From contig JAQMWT010000421.1 in NCBI GenBank assembly GCA_029834535.1, positions 62,001-126,000 of the forward strand: a DNA stretch of 64,000 nucleotides, read 5' to 3'. This document shows positions 1-8,665 of the stretch, piece by piece. Origin of the DNA: Chrysophaeum taylorii (taxonomy: Eukaryota; Sar; Pelagophyceae; Pelagomonadales; Pelagomonadaceae). Positions within the stretch are counted from its first letter, which is position 1, and the number at the start of each line of letters is the position of its first letter. The notes under the pieces are model-generated. The model had not been told where the DNA came from. It did no database searches and saw only the letters and a program-made list of their open reading frames with translations. Made by a program: the position numbers and the translations under genes.

Positions 1-94
1 TTGCGCGCGCGCGTGGCCCGTGCATCTGACGTGCACACTACGTCGTCGTCGACGGGTTCATCATCCAGCACCCTAAATACTAACGCAAATGTCG

Positions 95-3000
95 TCAGTT
101 CGTCGCCTGTTCGGATTCTTCTTTGGATTTTCGGGCCGCAAACGCCCGCTTCCATTCGCGCGTGCCGGGAGTCGCGACTTTACACTGCCCGCGGTGGCGC
201 TTGCGTCCACACTTCAAGCAGACTCTCTTGAACCATCCCGGGTTCGAGACGTCCTCCGACAGTTGCGGGGACGCCTCGTTCGCAGGCGCGTGAGTCGACT
301 CGGAGGAAGTGGTGCTGGGGGTGACGACCGCGCGCCGCGCCTGCCGGATGGACTGCTGGTCGACTTGGTCGACAGGTAACCGCCAGGGCGACGCGAGCCA
401 ATGGCGAATTTTGGCTCGCGGACCGAGCTTGACACCAATTGCAGACAAGTCGCTATCTTGAAGGCAGCGGCAGGTGTCAACGTCAAGAATTTCTTCCTCT
501 TGAAAAATGGCCACTAACGACTCGAGACCGAGCTCGACGAGCATGTCGCGCGTCGAGAGCGTCCCTGGTGGCTGGGGGAGTTCGGCGGGCGCGCGCGCGG
601 TTGGCGTATTCTTTTCTTTGCGATCTGGTACTTGCTTCGCCGCGTCATCGTTAGCAAGAGTGCTCTGCTGCTGATTCACTTTTTTCTTGCGCTTCTCCAT
701 ATCGGGTGGTGTCGCTGTTTTCTTGGAGGCAGGCTCCTCGCCGCGGCTCTCTTTGCCTCCTCTGGTCCCACCCGAACCGTGCAGTGGCGGTGTCGGCGCA
801 TCCCGCTTGCGCGATCCCTTCGTGTTCGGCGGTATTTCTGGTGCTGGATCTGCCGAATTTATTCGAAGTTGATGCCGGGGAGGCGTAGACGGCGATGCGA
901 GGATCGACGAAGCGTCCTTTTTGTCAGACGTCCGACTCGCACCACCTTTGTGCGAGCCCGGTGGCGCCGCCCCGTTGCGGTGCACCCCAGGCGAGTCGCG
1001 CAATTTGGACGCGGGGATATTCGGAGCAGTCGTCGAAAATGCGTCGTCCTTTCGCATCACGCCGCGCGAAGGGGATTTCGTTGGGCTCGTATTCAATCCT
1101 GGAGGTGTCGCACCGTTCTGCTGGCGCGGCGGCGTCGCGTACAAAGTCGCCGCCGCCGCCGCCGCCATTGATTGCGTCGGAGAGGGCGCCGCGGCCTGCT
1201 GTCTACTGGTCCGCGCGCGCATCGGATCGGGCGCCGCGATCTGCTGCTGCTGCTGCTGATACTGCGGCCGCGTAGCGGGCTCCGCGATCATCGATGATAT
1301 CGGCGCGGGTGCAACAATGGCAGGTGCGGCGGCGGACTGCGGATGTGGTTGCCGTGAAATCGGAGGGGGGGCAGCAGCCACAGGTGCATCAGCAGCGGGT
1401 TGCAAGCCGACCGGAGCGCGAGTAGCCACGGCACCAGGTTCAGCAACGGGACGCGGGCGCAGGCCGGGTGGCGAGGAGTTGGATTGAAGAGGCGCCGCAT
1501 GTGAATGGGGGGCAGGTGCTTGGACGTCGTCAAACCCGATGACCTCTGCATACGCGATGGGGACGGCCATCGAAAGGGCGAAAGCATTCGACAGGGGTGG
1601 ATCAATTGGCTTGCCATGCCCTCCAACCGAGGCGTCGAAGTCGGGGGGGGGGCGAGTTCCATTCTCAAAAAAGTGCAGTTGTGAATGGCTACTTATTTCG
1701 CCGCCGCCGCCGCCGCCGCCGCCGCCGACAGCCAGACCGACGAATCCTGCTGCTTCTGGAGGATTTTGCGTTTGCGCTTCGCGAACGTTATCTTCTGCGC
1801 GCAACCCGACACCGCGCGAAGGCGGCGGCGCGAGGCCCGGTGGTTCGAGGTAACCACGACGACGAGGCGAGTCGTCGCTCTGCGGTCTTGGCGGATGCCG
1901 CATACCCATCAGCCTCGCGGGCATCCCGCTTTTTCCCGGCTGCTCAGCAAAAGACGCGAACAACGGCGGCACAACGCTCCTCCTCATGCCGGGCGGCGCT
2001 TCCGTAAGGAGGTCGTCGTCGTCTTTCGGGAGGACCGACTCCGCGACAGCGCGCTGCTGTTCTTCGGCCTCGGTCTCGCGGTCCTCGTGGTCGTAACCAA
2101 GCTCTCGTTCAACGAAAACCCGCTGCTGCTGCTGCTGCTGTTGATTGGGTTGGTCGATTTCTCGCGCGAGCAGTCCGCGCGGCGCGGCGTCCGCGTCGTC
2201 GCTGTTTCGCGAGGTAGTATTGTTGTCGGAACAAAAACTATAGACGGAATGTTTTCGATCTTCCCTCTCGTCGTCGTCGTCGTCGTCGTCGGGTTCCGCG
2301 TCGTCGCTGGAGGTATTATAACTATCGGAACAATAGACGACGGCCTGCTTTCGTTGTCCTCGCTGCTGCTGCTGCTGCTGCTCGTCGTCGTCGTCGGGTT
2401 GCGCGCGGCCCCTAACGTTGTCGTCGTTGTTGTTCGCCCGATGATGATCATCATCATCGCCCGAGTCGTCCTCCTTCGCAACGGGGTGTCCGTTGTTGTT
2501 GGATCGCACCGCCAATGGCGAGCCCTGGTACGCAAAGATTTTGAAGTAAACGGCGGCCTTCTTGGACTCGAGGTCGGCGTTGGTCATGGCGACGCGCTCG
2601 AGTCGTTCCGCGTTGCGTTCATTTTTCTGGTGCTCTTCCTCTTCGAGGCGGTCGAAGAAAGCGGCGCGCGACGCGAGGTCGGCGCGGTTGGCGGCGGAGA
2701 AGCAGTCGGTCCGCTTGGCAGCCTCCCTTAAAGCGTTGGCCCAATCTCGAGGTTGGGCGCCGACGTCCGCGCGCTTGGCCTTGACGAGCCACTGGAAGGC
2801 CTCGTTGCACGTCGCCTTGGCGTTGGTCCTCGCCCGATTATTATGTTGGTTGTTGATGGCGCCGTTGGAGGAGGAAGAGGAGGTCGTCGAGGCGTGGTCG
2901 TCCTCCGCGACGAGGAAGACGTCGCGGGCGAACGAGGCGAAAGCCTCGGCGGCGTCGGCAAGGCCCGTTCGCGCGTTCGTCGCGAGGCGAAGCTTGAGGT

Positions 3001-4555
3001 TCTTGAGTGTGGAGCCGCGGAGCATGCGGTCGTGGTCCTTTGCTCGGCGGCGATCGCGCACTTCCGACGCGACCTTGAGCGCCGTATCCGCACGCTCGAG
3101 GGTTCGCGAGGCCCCGGAAAAGACGTCGACGAGGATTCTTCGTCGTTCGCGGCGAGCTCGCGACTCGGACAACGCCTCTTCTTCTTCTTCTTCTTCTTCG
3201 ACTTGTTCGCGGCGCGCGCGGTCGAGGAGCCCGGCTGCCTTGACCGTCAGGGCGTGGTGCAGGCTATTGCGCTTTCCCCTGAGCTCGCCAATCTTGGCGG
3301 CGGCCGCGCGCGCGGCGACCGCGCGGTCTACGGGCAAGCGGTTGTCGTCGGATAACTCGGAAAGAATCTTGTCGACGGCCTCGGCGTTGAGCTCGAGCTT
3401 GGTCCGCATCTCCTCGGCCTCCTCGAGCTCCTGCTCCTCGATGGGGTCCACCACCTCGATCGTCGCCGTGCGCGACCACGGCGACGCGCCGACGACGCCG
3501 TTCTCGCGCAGCCACAGCCGATATCTAATCTCGTGCGACCCCGCCTCTTTGACGTCCACGCGAATCGCGTTCGACGCGCCCTCGATGGGCCCCTTGTAGA
3601 GCGGCTCCCCAAACGAGCTCGCGACGCTCTCGATCTCGACCTCGTCCACGCACCCCAGGAGCCCGTCGGTGGGAACGACGAAGCTGACGAGCACGGGAAA
3701 CTCGCGTCGATCCGTCGACTCCGAGTCCGCGTCGACCCGGGGCGTCGCGGGTTGTCGATGCAGGAGCTCAGACTCGAGCAGTAGCGGGCCACCACCACCC
3801 TTGCGGAAGTGGTTCCCCGCAGAATAACCGCCACGGCCCTCGCGGCGTTTCTGGTGGAGGCGCTCCCTGGCGGCGGTCTCGTCGCCGTCCGAGTCGTCGT
3901 ACGCCTCGCGGTTCCGGTCCAACTTATCCATCAGCTTGCGATGCATCTCCTCGACGGACCACGAGAGGCGCTTCCCGACGGCCCCCGCCTGCAGCACCGT
4001 CCTCAGCGACTGGAAGTACTCGTAGCGGAACTTGGCGCTCTTGAGCGCGTCGGCGGCCGCCTTCATTTCCTCGTACCGCGACCGATTTCCGCCCTTGTCG
4101 GGGTGCCACAGCACCGATCGCCGCCGGAACTGGCTCTGGACGCACGATACCACGGCCGCCGTCTTCTCGTCGCAAGTTTCGGTCGCCCTCTTCACCCACT
4201 CCTTGCTCGCCTCCACCGCGATCGCCTTGCGCCGCTCCTCGCGCTCGGAGACCCGCAGCGCGTCCTCCGCCGCCGCCAGCGCCGCCATCGCCGCCGCGAC
4301 CTCGCCATTGGTCATCTTCTTTTTCTTCGTTTTGTGATCGCGCAACGCATTTGTCACGCGACGTTTCTCGCCTTTTGCCTTCATCTTCGCTTGCTGGACC
4401 TGTGCGAGCTCCTGCTTACATGCCTCGACGCGCCGCTCGGCCTTCCCCAACTCCTCCTCCGCCGCGATCTCCAACGCGAGCAGCCTCCCCAGATGCTCGT
4501 CGCCGCCGAAGCTGACGACCAACGGACACGACCGGAGGATTTGAGCAACATCCAT
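95..4555 (-). CDS. J-domain / FN3-like / SAM protein with C-terminal zinc knuckle
   Basis: Single-exon 1486-aa frame starting at ATG 4555. The N-terminus is a charged coiled coil (about aa 20-130). A J-domain-like segment follows at about aa 140-190 with HPDKGG, although the helix before it is degenerate. A beta-rich region (about aa 285-370) looks like a fibronectin-III fold. The middle is low-complexity with poly-Glu, poly-Asp, poly-Gln and Pro-rich stretches. A SAM domain lies near aa 1334-1392 (TRDMLVELGLESL...GVKLGPRAKI), and a CxxC-x4-H-x3-C knuckle follows at about aa 1446-1458, before a GTREWK motif. J-domains recruit Hsp70 and SAM domains oligomerise, so a scaffold or co-chaperone role is inferred. 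No ortholog is recognised. Its ATG faces the 3' end of the WW gene on the same strand. Confidence 0.8.
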   Translation of the reverse strand: MDVAQILRSCPLVVSFGGDEHLGRLLALEIAAEEELGKAERRVEACKQELAQVQQAKMKAKGEKRRVTNALRDHKTKKKKMTNGEVAAAMAALAAAEDALRVSEREERRKAIAVEASKEWVKRATETCDEKTAAVVSCVQSQFRRRSVLWHPDKGGNRSRYEEMKAAADALKSAKFRYEYFQSLRTVLQAGAVGKRLSWSVEEMHRKLMDKLDRNREAYDDSDGDETAARERLHQKRREGRGGYSAGNHFRKGGGGPLLLESELLHRQPATPRVDADSESTDRREFPVLVSFVVPTDGLLGCVDEVEIESVASSFGEPLYKGPIEGASNAIRVDVKEAGSHEIRYRLWLRENGVVGASPWSRTATIEVVDPIEEQELEEAEEMRTKLELNAEAVDKILSELSDDNRLPVDRAVAARAAAAKIGELRGKRNSLHHALTVKAAGLLDRARREQVEEEEEEEEALSESRARRERRRILVDVFSGASRTLERADTALKVASEVRDRRRAKDHDRMLRGSTLKNLKLRLATNARTGLADAAEAFASFARDVFLVAEDDHASTTSSSSSNGAINNQHNNRARTNAKATCNEAFQWLVKAKRADVGAQPRDWANALREAAKRTDCFSAANRADLASRAAFFDRLEEEEHQKNERNAERLERVAMTNADLESKKAAVYFKIFAYQGSPLAVRSNNNGHPVAKEDDSGDDDDHHRANNNDDNVRGRAQPDDDDEQQQQQQRGQRKQAVVYCSDSYNTSSDDAEPDDDDDDDEREDRKHSVYSFCSDNNTTSRNSDDADAAPRGLLAREIDQPNQQQQQQQRVFVERELGYDHEDRETEAEEQQRAVAESVLPKDDDDLLTEAPPGMRRSVVPPLFASFAEQPGKSGMPARLMGMRHPPRPQSDDSPRRRGYLEPPGLAPPPSRGVGLRAEDNVREAQTQNPPEAAGFVGLAVGGGGGGGGGEISSHSQLHFFENGTRPPPDFDASVGGHGKPIDPPLSNAFALSMAVPIAYAEVIGFDDVQAPAPHSHAAPLQSNSSPPGLRPRPVAEPGAVATRAPVGLQPAADAPVAAAPPPISRQPHPQSAAAPAIVAPAPISSMIAEPATRPQYQQQQQQIAAPDPMRARTSRQQAAAPSPTQSMAAAAAATLYATPPRQQNGATPPGLNTSPTKSPSRGVMRKDDAFSTTAPNIPASKLRDSPGVHRNGAAPPGSHKGGASRTSDKKDASSILASPSTPPRHQLRINSADPAPEIPPNTKGSRKRDAPTPPLHGSGGTRGGKESRGEEPASKKTATPPDMEKRKKKVNQQQSTLANDDAAKQVPDRKEKNTPTARAPAELPQPPGTLSTRDMLVELGLESLVAIFQEEEILDVDTCRCLQDSDLSAIGVKLGPRAKIRHWLASPWRLPVDQVDQQSIRQARRAVVTPSTTSSESTHAPANEASPQLSEDVSNPGWFKRVCLKCGRKRHRGQCKVATPGTREWKRAFAARKSKEESEQATN

Positions 4556-5219
4556 CAGAGATTTGTCAAAACTTCGAATTCCTGGACGCCATCGGCAGTC
4601 TGCCTTCGAATCAACCCTTCACCTTTTTTTCCGTTGGAAATAATAATAATAATAATAATAATAATGCCTGCCGGCACTTTTTTTTTTTTGTGTCCAGTCC
4701 ACTCCACCCCACCCTCTCAGCGCGGGGCCGCCCAGAAGAACAAGCTTCCTCCCGTCCTTCCTTCTGGTAGTCACAACTTTGCTTCCGTCGCGAGGCCTCT
4801 CTCCCGTCTCTCCGCAGCGTGCCTGCCTGCCGCCTCGAGAGTTTATCTATATCTAGACGCGGAGGCGGCGGCGGCGCATGGGAGCTGCGGCGGGGGTGAC
4901 GTCGTTAGGGTCGGATAAGAAAGTTCGTACGAGCCGTTAACTATGTTTCAGTTTGTACTAAGACATACTCAACGGATCGCTGAGCTATGTTCATTTGTAC
5001 TCAAGCAGTATGTGCCGCCACGCCGCGAGATCGTCGCGATGGAACTAGTCCCCATAGTGAAGTCGGCATCCTTTCGCCCCCTCACGCAAAAAAAGGAAAA
5101 AGCCCACGCGTTGTAGGACCCGTCGTTGCGGCGCGGGCTAGTCTCGTTTTCTTATCCGACCCTAACGTCGTCGTCGGCATCCAAGCTTTTTGCAGTCGTC
5201 ACGCCGCATTTTTTTATTC
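4556..5219. other. Intergenic region with AAT microsatellite and inverted repeat
   Basis: No gene seen. It holds an (AAT)n tract at about 4638-4664, a T-run at 4678-4690, and a 20-nt perfect inverted repeat whose arms are 4903-4922 and 5148-5167. Inside the loop, two imperfect copies of a CTATGTT..TTTGTACT..AAG motif lie near 4941-4965 and 4985-5010. Confidence 0.6.
4903..5167. repeat. Fold-back element candidate: 20-nt perfect terminal inverted repeats
   Basis: The 20 nt at 4903-4922 are the exact reverse complement of 5148-5167, enclosing about 225 bp without an open frame. Similarity continues imperfectly outward (GACGTCGTTAGGG against CCCTAACGTCGTC). The size and structure fit a small non-autonomous inverted-repeat element, but no clear target duplication is visible. 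Confidence 0.45.
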
Positions 5220-5701
5220 TTATTCCTTGCACACCCATGTAGCCTCGCCTGCAGGAAGAGAGCCATATGCCTCACGACGAGAAAGGAGAGGAGCGCACCC
5301 GTCGAGCTATTGAAATAATAATGCGAGCCCACCTCTTCGTCCCAATGTTGCGTCCACGTCGAGTTATTATCGGTCTCGAGCTCCGTTTCCGGCTTGGCGA
5401 AAAAATTGGGTGACGGCAGTATGCGAGGGTGGCCCGGCTTGGCAGGTGGCGGCGATGGGTGCATTGGAGCTATCCACGGGGTCGGTTGCTTGGCAATGCC
5501 GCTCGTCACTGCTGAGAGACTCACGACGGGTGGGCTGGCCTGGTTAACCACAAAGACGGACTGTTGTTTGAAGTCGTGCCCGCTATCCACTCTTCGGCGA
5601 TGCGGCGGCTTGGACTGTGCCGTTATCGGCGGCGGCGGCGGCGGCGGCTGCCTCCTCGACGCGGCCGATTGTCGTCCAGATGCACTGGAGGAGGAGGACA
5701 T
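5220..5701 (-). CDS. Small Pro-rich protein with C-terminal WW domain, two exons
   Basis: Exon 1 is 5299-5701 (ATG at 5701) and exon 2 is 5220-5248, giving 143 aa. The unspliced frame breaks the WW domain just after its YYFNSSTG turn. Removing a 50-nt GT-AG intron (5249-5298) continues it as GEATWVCKE and then TAA, which restores the second WW tryptophan. The usual Pro after that tryptophan is absent. The N-terminus is Ser-rich, then Pro-rich (PPPPPPP at about aa 19-25). WW domains bind Pro-rich ligands; no more specific function can be given. The ATG is only 57 bp from the ATG of the divergent actin-like gene, so a shared bidirectional promoter is likely. Confidence 0.65.
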
Positions 5702-5758
5702 TCTCACAAGAACACTTATATTACGTCATGTAGGGCTCCAGTAATAACGACGGTTACG

Positions 5759-6937
5759 ATGGAAGTTGGGAGTTGTATCGTGATCGACGCCGGCTCGGCG
5801 TCGGTGAAAGCTGGGTACTCCGGCGAAGATACGCCGCGGTCTGTGTTTCCGTCTGTCGCGCCGGAGAGTCAGGGCGAGGTAAACAATGGGGATAGCAACA
5901 AAACTTCCAGCAGCAAAGCAATCGCGAGTAGCAGTGGGCAACGACCCGAAGCGATCGAGTGTCATCCCGAAAACACGGGTTGCTATCCGATCCAACGGGG
6001 CGTGGTCGTCGACTGGGAGAAGATGGAACGGCTTTGGGACTCGACATTCGGCGACGAGCTCCACGCGTACCCAGAAAGCAGCTCGACGGGCGGGACGACG
6101 ACGAATGGACTGTCTGTACTCCTAGCCGAGCCCCCCGGGACGTCCTCTGCGGCGCGAGAGCGCGCGGCGCAGATCATGTTTGAGACCTTTAAGGCGCCGG
6201 CGTTGTGCTTTTTTAACTCGGCGCCTCTCGCTTTGTTCGCCTCGGGAAGGACGCGAGGGATCGTCCTCGAGTGCGGGGCTGGAGTGTCGCACGCCGTGCC
6301 GATCTTCGAAGGGTTTGCGCTCGCGCACGCCGTCCAACGCGCCGAGAGAGCCGGCGCCGACGTCACCGCCGCGCTCGCGGCGGACCTCGAGGAACGCGGC
6401 ATACGTCTCGACATGCGGACGTCGCGCGACGTCAAGGAACGGCTCTGTGGCGTCCGGAGCCTCCTCGAGACTCCGTCGACCAGCGAGACGCCCGACCTCG
6501 AGTACGAGCTACCGGACGGGAGCATGATAAAAATCGCGGGCGATTGTCAGCACGATGCCCCCGAGGTCCTGTTCGCGGGCGGAGACGTCGAGAGGGCGCC
6601 ACTTCCAGACCTCGTCGCCCAGTCGATCGGCATGTGCGACCGTGATCTGCAGACGGACCTCCGTGGGGCCGTCGTCCTTGCGGGCGGGACCACGATGCTG
6701 CCCGGCTTTTGCAATCGCATGAAGGAGGCGCTCGTCAAGGCGAGCCCGGCGGAGACGACGGTCCGCGTCATACCCAATCCGAGTGGGACGGCGGAGCGGG
6801 GCTACAACTCGCAGCGAAAGCACGCGTCCTGGATTGGTGGGAGTATTTTTGCATCCCTCGACACCTTCAAGGACATTCGCGTTATGAAGCAGGAGTGGGA
6901 GGACGACGAAACCGTAATCCATCGCAAGGCGTTTTAA
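5759..6937 (+). CDS. Divergent actin-like / actin-related protein
   Basis: 392 aa from ATG 5759; the open frame extends upstream but that part is not actin-like. Recognisable actin elements are the N-terminal phosphate-loop region (VIDAGSASVKAGYSG), the RGVVVDWEKMERLWD region, LAEPP, AAQIMFETF, a VVLAGGTTMLPGF segment and the WIGGSIFASL..HRKAF C-terminus. Key nucleotide-site residues differ: the second phosphate loop DSGDG reads ECGAG, and the position of actin Gln137 appears to be Ser. The length is close to actin (375 aa) with a small insertion after the first strand. Either an ARP or a degenerate actin paralog; ATP hydrolysis is probably impaired (inference). Head-to-head with the WW gene. 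Confidence 0.88.
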   Translation: MEVGSCIVIDAGSASVKAGYSGEDTPRSVFPSVAPESQGEVNNGDSNKTSSSKAIASSSGQRPEAIECHPENTGCYPIQRGVVVDWEKMERLWDSTFGDELHAYPESSSTGGTTTNGLSVLLAEPPGTSSAARERAAQIMFETFKAPALCFFNSAPLALFASGRTRGIVLECGAGVSHAVPIFEGFALAHAVQRAERAGADVTAALAADLEERGIRLDMRTSRDVKERLCGVRSLLETPSTSETPDLEYELPDGSMIKIAGDCQHDAPEVLFAGGDVERAPLPDLVAQSIGMCDRDLQTDLRGAVVLAGGTTMLPGFCNRMKEALVKASPAETTVRVIPNPSGTAERGYNSQRKHASWIGGSIFASLDTFKDIRVMKQEWEDDETVIHRKAF

Positions 6938-7363
6938 GCGAGCTGAGGTGTGGTGAGCCCCAGGGCCACCACGAAAACTTCTAAGTAGAGGCCAGCCCAA
7001 TGCTAGGGACGTTAGCTATAATCCCAGCGCCGCGTGGCGCGCGGGACCAATCAGAGTGTTACCGGGCGCGAGTTGATGGTCTGTCGCCAGTGCTCTCACC
7101 ACGGTCTTGAGCGAAAGAGTACCACGTGTCGTGTCTGTCTTCTTTGGTAGTATGTGGAAAAAAAAGGTGATGCCTTGTTGAGTCTCGTCGTCGTCGTCGT
7201 CAACGTCCTTCTACGCCTCCTGCCATACACATACACCCCGACGTTCCGGGTGCCGCCACCATCCTATATGGATGATGACGTCAACGGAAGTTTAAAGGGA
7301 TAATTTATTTATTCGAAACAACGCCATATATATTATGACGCGGGAGTTGGAGACCGTAGCGGC
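6938..7363. other. Intergenic region, no gene identified
   Basis: It lies between the actin-like stop and the TTC29-like frame. A CCAAT-box-like ACCAATCAGA is at about 7048-7057, an A-run at about 7157-7164 and a (CGT)n tract at about 7187-7203. The unidentified 5' exon of the TTC29-like gene is probably here. Confidence 0.4.
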
Positions 7364-8569
7364 GTGTTCGTCCAAACCTTCCAAGGCGACGCGGATGCGG
7401 CGGTCGCGACCCAGTCCTCCCTCCCCCCCCCCGTCGAAACGGCCGACCGGCGGCAGTTGTGCGAAGAGATGGTCCAGTCCGGTTACGTCCAGAGTTACGT
7501 GGATTTTTTTTACCTGACCCATCGGCCCGATCCGAACGTTGCCGAGAAGGAGATCGAGGTACCCCCGGATGAGATGGTGTTTCTGCGCGACAACCTGACG
7601 CGCGCGGAGACGGCGCGGCGCAAGGGCGAGACGGAGGCCGTGTACGAGTCGTACTCGAACGTCGCGGGGTACTTCCAACACCGCGGGGGCGACCCCAAGA
7701 CGGGGGTGTACTTTTACGAGAAGTGTCTCGAAATCGCGCGGCTGACGGGCGATTTTCGCGGGGAGATGCGCGCGAACCACGATCTCGGCAAGGCGAGCTC
7801 TCTCGCGGGGGACGTCGGCGCGGCGACGAAGTACCACGAACGTCAACTCGAGATTGCGCGCGGTCTCGATGAGAGCGACGAGACACTCGAGGCCCTCCGG
7901 GATCTGATCGATGCCTATCGCGCGGCGGCCGAGGAGCGCGAGGCGGCGAACGACAGCGAGGGCGCGGTGCGGCTCCGCGAGCGCTGCTTGGAAGTGGCGC
8001 GCGAGACGGGCGACGCGGCGAGCGAGGCGCGCGCCGCGCTGGCCCTCGGGACGGCGCTTAGGGACGATGCCTCTGAAGCGATCCGCGTCCTCGAGCTCGC
8101 CGAGGCGGCGTGCCGCAACCTGGACGACGCTCGGATCGAGGGGAAGACGTGCGACGCCCTCGGCGCCGCGTGGCGCTCCGAGGGCGACGACGACCGCGCG
8201 CTCGAATACCTCGACCGCTCCTTGGACCTCGCCGTCAAGACCCAGGACCTCCACGCGCAGGCTGCGGCCTGTCGGACGCTCGGCGTGCTCCACGTCGAGC
8301 GCGGCGACTACGACAGGGGAATCGACCTCTTCAAGCGCAGTTTTGATTTGGCCGAGAACCTCCAAGCTCGAGGCCAAGCGGACGCGCATAATCTCGTCGA
8401 CTGCGCGAGGGTTCACCTCCGCATCGCGACTGCCATGAAGACGGACCCCCGCCTGAGAACGGCCGACGACGTGCCCGCGCTCCTCAACAACGGTAGTACG
8501 AGCGAAATCGAGGAGTTTTTGGCGTCGAAGGACATCATCATCGAAGCGCCCGATTCGTCGTGCACGTAG
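7364..8569 (+). CDS. TTC29-like axonemal tetratricopeptide protein (5' end unresolved)
   Basis: About 400 aa. The region from LCEEMVQSGYVQSYVDFF onward resembles animal TTC29 (its ICVDMLRDGYHKSF stretch), including an LTRAETARR segment matching LTRAEDAER and five to six TPR units (about aa 95-370). TTC29 is an axonemal protein needed for flagellar beating. The frame opens at a GTG (7364); the first in-frame ATG (7469) would remove part of the conserved start. The ATG at 7335 is in another frame. A short upstream exon spliced near the AG at 7358-7359 is the likely explanation. The 3' end converges on the EME1-like gene, with a 96-bp gap. Confidence 0.78.
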   Translation: MFVQTFQGDADAAVATQSSLPPPVETADRRQLCEEMVQSGYVQSYVDFFYLTHRPDPNVAEKEIEVPPDEMVFLRDNLTRAETARRKGETEAVYESYSNVAGYFQHRGGDPKTGVYFYEKCLEIARLTGDFRGEMRANHDLGKASSLAGDVGAATKYHERQLEIARGLDESDETLEALRDLIDAYRAAAEEREAANDSEGAVRLRERCLEVARETGDAASEARAALALGTALRDDASEAIRVLELAEAACRNLDDARIEGKTCDALGAAWRSEGDDDRALEYLDRSLDLAVKTQDLHAQAAACRTLGVLHVERGDYDRGIDLFKRSFDLAENLQARGQADAHNLVDCARVHLRIATAMKTDPRLRTADDVPALLNNGSTSEIEEFLASKDIIIEAPDSSCT

Positions 8570-8665
8570 GCGCAACTATAAGACCACCACCCACCAGGAG
8601 GTAGGTGTCTCGGGTCACCTTTATATAATAAAAATGCAGCGCGTTCTTCGAGGTAGATAGAACGC

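Noticed and set aside
6941-7150. Possible structured RNA gene (a TATAATCCCAGC stretch recalling SRP RNA)
   Set aside because: No S-domain motif, no conserved helix-8 sequence and no pol III terminator in the right place; the match is about 10 nt.
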